NCBI GenBank assembly: GCA_018385415.1
Contig: JAHAZA010000070.1
Coordinates: 1-64,000 of the forward strand
Direction of reading: 5' to 3'
Source of the DNA: Treponema sp.
GTDB lineage: Bacteria; Spirochaetota; Spirochaetia; Treponematales; Treponemataceae
Length of the DNA stretch: 64,000 bases
The notes beneath the pieces are model-generated. The model made no database searches and had not been told where the DNA came from. It was given only the letters and a program-made list of their open reading frames with translations. A program made the position numbers and the translations under genes. This document shows positions 59,823 to 64,000 of the stretch, in pieces. Position 1 is the stretch's first letter; each line of letters begins with the position of its first letter.

Positions 59823-62222
59823 ATGAATTTTTTCCGTAAATTATCAGTTTTAGCATTTGCATTGATGCTTATTTTCTCTTCTTTTTCTTTATATGCTGAG
59901 GAAGATGAAGACTGGTATATGGACAAGCCTGTTACTCAGGTTAATTTTGAAGGTCTCAAAACTATTAAGCGTGCAGAACTTTCAGGATTGACATCTAGTT
60001 ACATCGGTAAAACAGTTGAAGAATGTGTTTATGATATTATTGATAGATTATATGCTCTTGAACTTTTTGATGATATTATTCCGGTTGCCTCACATGATAA
60101 GGGAGACGGTGTAGTCCTAACATTTACTGTTGTAGAAAAGCCTCAAGTCCTTTCAGTTAATTTTAAAGGAAATCATCAGGTCCGTAACGCTCCTTTACGA
60201 GAAGCAATATCCATTAAACCTAATGAAATCTTTACAGAATCGAAAGCAAGTGCAGATGAAAGAGCTATCAGATCTTTGTATCTTGAAAAAGGCTTTTCAA
60301 ATGTCAAAGTTTCTTATACTACAGAAGTAACAGATGAAGGTGTTAATATTGTATATAACATCCGTGAAGGTCGTAGTTCTGTAATTACACAGATTAATTT
60401 TGAAGGAAATAAAATATTTAACACAAAGCTTTTAAGAAAGCAGATGAAGCTAAAAGAAGTCGGTCTTATTCATGATGGTGCCTTCCAGGAATCAATTCTT
60501 GAAAATGACAGACAAGCAATTCTTAAATATTATGCAGATCATGGTTATATTGATGCACAGATTCTTAACGTAGATAGAGATATTGTTGAGAATGAAAAAC
60601 TGAATCGTTCAGAAATGCATATCACTATATATATTAGTGAAGGTGCACAATATAAGTTTGACGGAATTATTTTTAATGGTAACTCTATTTTTACAACACA
60701 ACAGCTGGAAGAAAAAGTAACATTGAAAGTTGGTGATATTTATAACCAGACAAAATTTTCTGAAAGCTTGATGGGTATTACCGATCTCTATTATGAAAAT
60801 GGTTATACTTCAAATGGATTTGTTCCTTCTGTAAATAAAGATTCTAATAACCGAACTATTAGTATTACATTGAATATTGTTGAAAGAGACAGAAGCCATG
60901 TAGAAAGTGTTGTTGTTCGTGGTAATACACGAACAAAGGAGTATGTTGTTACTCGTGAACTTCCTCTTGAAAGTGGAGATGTATTCTCTAAGACAAAATT
61001 AACAACAGGTTTAAGAAATCTGTACAATCTTCAGTATTTCTCTTCTGTTGCTCCTGATATTCAGGCTGGTTCTGAACCAAATCTTATTAACATTGTTTTG
61101 AATGTTGAAGAACAGATGACTAACTCTGTTGAGTTCGGTCTTACATTCAGTGGGGTTACTGATCCTACAGAGCTTCCGTTTGCTCTTTTTGCAAAATGGT
61201 CAAACTCAAATCTTGCCGGAACTGGTAGGACACTTTCAGCAAGTACTACTATTTCATCTGCAGAGCAGTCAATTGCTTTAGGTTTTACTGAGAACTGGCT
61301 TTTTGGTTTGCCAATCGAATTGAATGAATCTTTGTCTTTCTCTCATTCAAAGGCAACAGCCCTTCGTCTAAAAGTTCTTCCTGATGGAACTATAAATACA
61401 GAAGATTATTACATGCAGTATGAAGCATGGACAACAAGTCTTAATTCTTCTGTAGGTAGACGTTTTACATATGACTGGGCAACATTAACATTGTCAGCCG
61501 GTATTACAAATGTGTTAAAAGATTATGTTTATGATGAAGCTTTATTTACACCATTGGATTCACAGATTTGTGAGTATGCAAATAAGCTTGGTCTTATTAA
61601 CTCATTATGGGCTAAAGCATCTCTTGATGGACGTGATATTAACTATGATCCTAATAAAGGCTGGTTTGTAAGTGAGCAGGTTGCCTGGTTCGGATTAACA
61701 CCTTGGGAAACAGACTTCTATGCAAGATTTGATACTCATCTTGAAGGTTATGTTACATTGTTTAATATCCAGATGTCTGAAAAATATGCTTTCAAAATGA
61801 TTTTTGCTGCATTATCAACATTTACAGTACAGCTTCCAGCCCCTGGATCTGGCGTAAGTGATTCAAATAAATTGTATATTGACGGTATGTTCAATGCTCG
61901 TGGATGGACTAATGTTTATAATACTGTAAAGGGAAGAGCAATGTGGTCTAACAGCCTCGAATTGCGTGTTCCTGCTGTTCCTGGAATTCTTGCAGTTGAC
62001 GGTTTCTTTGATGCATGTGTAATTAAAGATTCTGCAGAAAACATGTTTGGTAATGTTACATGGGATGATGTTTACTTCAGTTTTGGTCCGGATGTCCGCG
62101 TTCTTATGCCTCAGTTTCCAATGCGATTTATGTTCTGTAATACATTTAAAATCGGGAATCAAGGTGTAGAGTGGCATGATACAATGAAGTTTGTACTTTC
62201 ATTCAATCTTGTTAGTAAATAA
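59823..62222 (+). CDS. bamA: Outer-membrane assembly factor BamA (Omp85)
   Basis: A 799-residue protein. Signal peptide 1-25 (ending SLYAEE). Five POTRA domains span about 32-430, each with the FEGxxxI/FxGN pattern (VNFEGLKTIKRAEL, VNFKGNHQVRNAPL, INFEGNKIFNTKLL, IIFNGNSIFTTQQL, VVVRGNTRTKEYVV). The 16-stranded Omp85 barrel runs from about 440 to the end. It inserts outer-membrane barrels. GGAG lies seven bases before the ATG. Together with the upstream tamB and downstream skp it forms an outer-membrane biogenesis operon; the T. pallidum counterpart is the well-known Tp92 antigen. Confidence 0.96.
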   Translation: MNFFRKLSVLAFALMLIFSSFSLYAEEDEDWYMDKPVTQVNFEGLKTIKRAELSGLTSSYIGKTVEECVYDIIDRLYALELFDDIIPVASHDKGDGVVLTFTVVEKPQVLSVNFKGNHQVRNAPLREAISIKPNEIFTESKASADERAIRSLYLEKGFSNVKVSYTTEVTDEGVNIVYNIREGRSSVITQINFEGNKIFNTKLLRKQMKLKEVGLIHDGAFQESILENDRQAILKYYADHGYIDAQILNVDRDIVENEKLNRSEMHITIYISEGAQYKFDGIIFNGNSIFTTQQLEEKVTLKVGDIYNQTKFSESLMGITDLYYENGYTSNGFVPSVNKDSNNRTISITLNIVERDRSHVESVVVRGNTRTKEYVVTRELPLESGDVFSKTKLTTGLRNLYNLQYFSSVAPDIQAGSEPNLINIVLNVEEQMTNSVEFGLTFSGVTDPTELPFALFAKWSNSNLAGTGRTLSASTTISSAEQSIALGFTENWLFGLPIELNESLSFSHSKATALRLKVLPDGTINTEDYYMQYEAWTTSLNSSVGRRFTYDWATLTLSAGITNVLKDYVYDEALFTPLDSQICEYANKLGLINSLWAKASLDGRDINYDPNKGWFVSEQVAWFGLTPWETDFYARFDTHLEGYVTLFNIQMSEKYAFKMIFAALSTFTVQLPAPGSGVSDSNKLYIDGMFNARGWTNVYNTVKGRAMWSNSLELRVPAVPGILAVDGFFDACVIKDSAENMFGNVTWDDVYFSFGPDVRVLMPQFPMRFMFCNTFKIGNQGVEWHDTMKFVLSFNLVSK

Positions 62223-62268
62223 AATATTTTTATAAATCATTATTTCTATATTTGTTAGGAGTTATAAA

Positions 62269-62796
62269 ATGAAGAGTTTGAAAAAAGCCCTTGTTGTTTT
62301 CAGTTTGATGGTATGTGCAATGGCAGCTATGAATGCCCAGCAGCACATTACAAACTTTGGAATTGTAAATACAGAAAAAGTTTACAATCATTTTTACAGA
62401 AATTCAGCAGCAATCAAAACTTATGAAAAGAAAAAGGCTGATATGCAGGCTGAAATTAACAAAAAAACAAAGGAACTTAAAGATTTAAAAGCTAGTAAAG
62501 ATCAGTTCGATAAAATTGGTGATACAGAAGCTGCAAACAAACTTGCAATTGAAATTAAAGAAAAAACTGAATATTTAAGAGATTACACAACAACAAAAAA
62601 TCTTGAACTTCAGAATTTAAAAAAATCACTTTCAGAATCTAATGAGTTCTACGTAAAACTTTCTAAGACTATTAAAAGAGTTGCAGAAAATGAAGGCTTA
62701 AGTATGGTATTAAGTCTTCAGGGTGAAAATGCTATTCTCTGGTACAGTCAGACTGTAGATATTACTGACAAAGTAATTAAAGAAATGGAAAAATAA
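62269..62796 (+). CDS. skp: Periplasmic chaperone Skp/OmpH family
   Basis: A 175-residue chaperone for unfolded outer-membrane proteins. Signal peptide 1-23 (MKSLKKALVVFSLMVCAMAAMNAQ). The start of the mature protein (ITNFGIVNTEKVYNHF) is the usual OmpH beta strand, followed by two long charged helices forming the tentacles (YEKKKADMQAEINKKTKELKDL, EIKEKTEYLRDYTTTKNLEL) and a final strand. GGAG is near the ATG. It lies between bamA and mutS, as in T. pallidum. Confidence 0.94.
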   Translation: MKSLKKALVVFSLMVCAMAAMNAQQHITNFGIVNTEKVYNHFYRNSAAIKTYEKKKADMQAEINKKTKELKDLKASKDQFDKIGDTEAANKLAIEIKEKTEYLRDYTTTKNLELQNLKKSLSESNEFYVKLSKTIKRVAENEGLSMVLSLQGENAILWYSQTVDITDKVIKEMEK

Positions 62797-62802
62797 ACTA
62801 AA

Positions 62803-64000
62803 ATGGCGGAACCAGTAAAACTGACTCCTTTAATGGAGCAATATATTAACATAAAAAAACAACATCCAGATGAAGTTGTCTTTTTCAGATTGGGTGATTT
62901 TTATGAAATGTTCTTTGAAGATGCAGTGATGGTTTCGCGTCTTTTAAATCTTACGCTTACACATAGGGCAGATAGTCCTATGTGTGGTGTTCCTTATCAT
63001 GCTTCAAAAGTTTATATAGCACGTCTTTTACGCTTTGGAAAAAAAATTGCAATCTGTGAGCAGGTCGGAGAAATTGCTCCTGCAGGCGGATTAACAGAAC
63101 GTAAGGTTATTGAAATAATTACCCCTGGAACAGCTGTTGAAACAGAATATCTTGAACAAGGTGTAAATAATTTTCTGGCCTGTTTAAATGTATATCATGG
63201 AAAAGCAGGATTTGCTTATATTGATGTTACAACATCTGAGTTTAAAGCTACAAGCTGGAATGCATCCTTAATGCAGGAATATTTTGCAAAGGAGCTTGGA
63301 CGCTGTAATCCAAAAGAATTGCTTCTTCCTTTATCGTTAAAAGAAAATTCCGTTATAAAAAATACACTGGAACAAAATCCATCTATATCAGTTTCTTATT
63401 ATCCTGACTGGCATTTTAATGCAGAAAGTTCGTTTAAAAAACTTACTGAACAGTTTAAGACTGCAAATCTTAATTCTTTCGGATTAACTGATCAATCACC
63501 AGAAATTCTTCCTGCAGGCTTTCTTCTTGAATATCTTGAGAAGACAACGAATACCCAAGTTCCTCATGTAAAAGGAATTTCTGTTTACCATGATTCCGAA
63601 TATGTAATCATTGATGAATCAAGCAGACGCAATCTTGAAATAATCTACAATCTTCGCGATGGTACAACACAATTTTCACTTTTGGATTGTATGAATTATA
63701 CATTAACGGCAATGGGAAATCGTCTTATAAGAAGCTGGCTTTTATCTCCATTGTGTGATGTAAAAAAAATTCAAAAACGTCAAAATCATGTTCAGCTTCT
63801 TTTTAAAGATAATGAGCTTTTAAAAGAACTTCGAGAATATCTGGCACCTGTTCTTGATATTGAAAGACTTGCAGGTAGAATCGCAATGGAAAAAGCCCAT
63901 GCAAAAGATTTACAGGCTTTGAGGTGCAGTATAGATTCATGGCTTAAGGTTCGCGAAAGTTTAAAAGATAAGGATCTTGTTTCTTTACCTTTGGATGATG
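62803..64000 (+). CDS. mutS: DNA mismatch repair protein MutS (5' part only)
   Basis: The gene starts six bases after skp and runs off the right edge; about 399 codons are visible. The N-terminal mismatch-recognition domain shows the Phe-x-Glu motif in GDFYEMFFED, preceded by TPLMEQYINIKKQHPD, and followed by MCGVPYHA and CEQVGEI, all MutS hallmarks. The connector and the first part of the lever domain (NLRDGTTQFSLLDCMNYTLTAMGNRLIRSWLLSPL) are present; the ATPase domain lies beyond the window. It binds mispaired bases and starts repair. The placement behind bamA-skp is a treponemal gene order. Confidence 0.96.
   Translation, partial: MAEPVKLTPLMEQYINIKKQHPDEVVFFRLGDFYEMFFEDAVMVSRLLNLTLTHRADSPMCGVPYHASKVYIARLLRFGKKIAICEQVGEIAPAGGLTERKVIEIITPGTAVETEYLEQGVNNFLACLNVYHGKAGFAYIDVTTSEFKATSWNASLMQEYFAKELGRCNPKELLLPLSLKENSVIKNTLEQNPSISVSYYPDWHFNAESSFKKLTEQFKTANLNSFGLTDQSPEILPAGFLLEYLEKTTNTQVPHVKGISVYHDSEYVIIDESSRRNLEIIYNLRDGTTQFSLLDCMNYTLTAMGNRLIRSWLLSPLCDVKKIQKRQNHVQLLFKDNELLKELREYLAPVLDIERLAGRIAMEKAHAKDLQALRCSIDSWLKVRESLKDKDLVSLPLDD

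Noticed and set aside
1..64000. CRISPR arrays, prophage, integrons or insertion sequences
   Set aside because: No spaced direct repeats, transposase, integrase or phage structural genes were seen, and gene style is even throughout.

Overview
The window is AT-rich DNA (roughly one third G+C by eye) from a treponeme-like spirochete. The evidence is a PUR-domain protein of the Borrelia BpuR type, a TamB-BamA-Skp-MutS gene order that matches what I recall of Treponema pallidum (around TP0325-TP0328), many signal-peptide TPR/NHL proteins of spirochaetal style, and DNA-level traits of a host-associated anaerobe (class III ribonucleotide reductase). I do not assign a species. No insertion sequences, prophage, CRISPR array or transfer island are visible; coding is dense, with many ATGA/TAATG overlaps.

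Layout. 1-2350: envelope hypotheticals and a CAT-anticodon tRNA. 2348-6475: an anaerobic ribonucleotide reductase locus on the minus strand (nrdR, nrdD, a glycyl-radical/redoxin gene, nrdG) with two promoters carrying paired NrdR boxes. 6514-8139: lnt. 8343-13147: plus-strand GHMP kinase, surE, a TPR protein and a TPR/NHL/vWA-like protein. 13159-21505: minus-strand pair made of a multi-pass membrane protein and a 2054-codon ORF that joins DNA polymerase IV to a giant exported beta-rich protein. 21632-26272: lysC, dapB, bactofilin, TPR, mtaB. 26378-26450: tRNA-Lys. 26791-32962: phoH, pgpH-like, ybeY, corC/tlyC-like, TPR. 33966-50910: a long plus-strand run with prfB (programmed frameshift), ftsY, lolC-lolD-lolE, mcsA, a McsB homologue, clpC, avtA, a phosphoribosyltransferase, a beta-helix surface protein and rnhB. 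50983-55262: minus strand bpuR-like, cysteine desulfurase, aroB, a hypothetical and tmk. 55340-64000: tamB, bamA, skp and the start of mutS.

The most unusual observations are: (1) a class III ribonucleotide reductase whose glycyl-radical domain is on a separate 180-residue protein fused to a CPNC redoxin domain, with heptad-patterned helices on both halves that could dock them; (2) the Pol IV-exported-protein fusion frame; (3) a McsB homologue that, aligned from memory to Bacillus subtilis McsB, has lost both catalytic glutamates and the active-site cysteine while staying between mcsA and clpC; (4) a perfect 13-bp inverted repeat that embeds the aroB start codon; (5) an 11-bp inverted repeat over the nrdR operator and Shine-Dalgarno; (6) a thymidylate kinase P-loop with Thr in place of Lys.

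As a whole the window is a housekeeping and envelope-biogenesis region: nucleotide reduction, translation termination and rescue, SRP targeting, lipoprotein maturation and export (Lnt, LolCDE), beta-barrel assembly (BamA, Skp, TamB), protein quality control (McsA/McsB/ClpC) and lysine/aromatic precursor synthesis.
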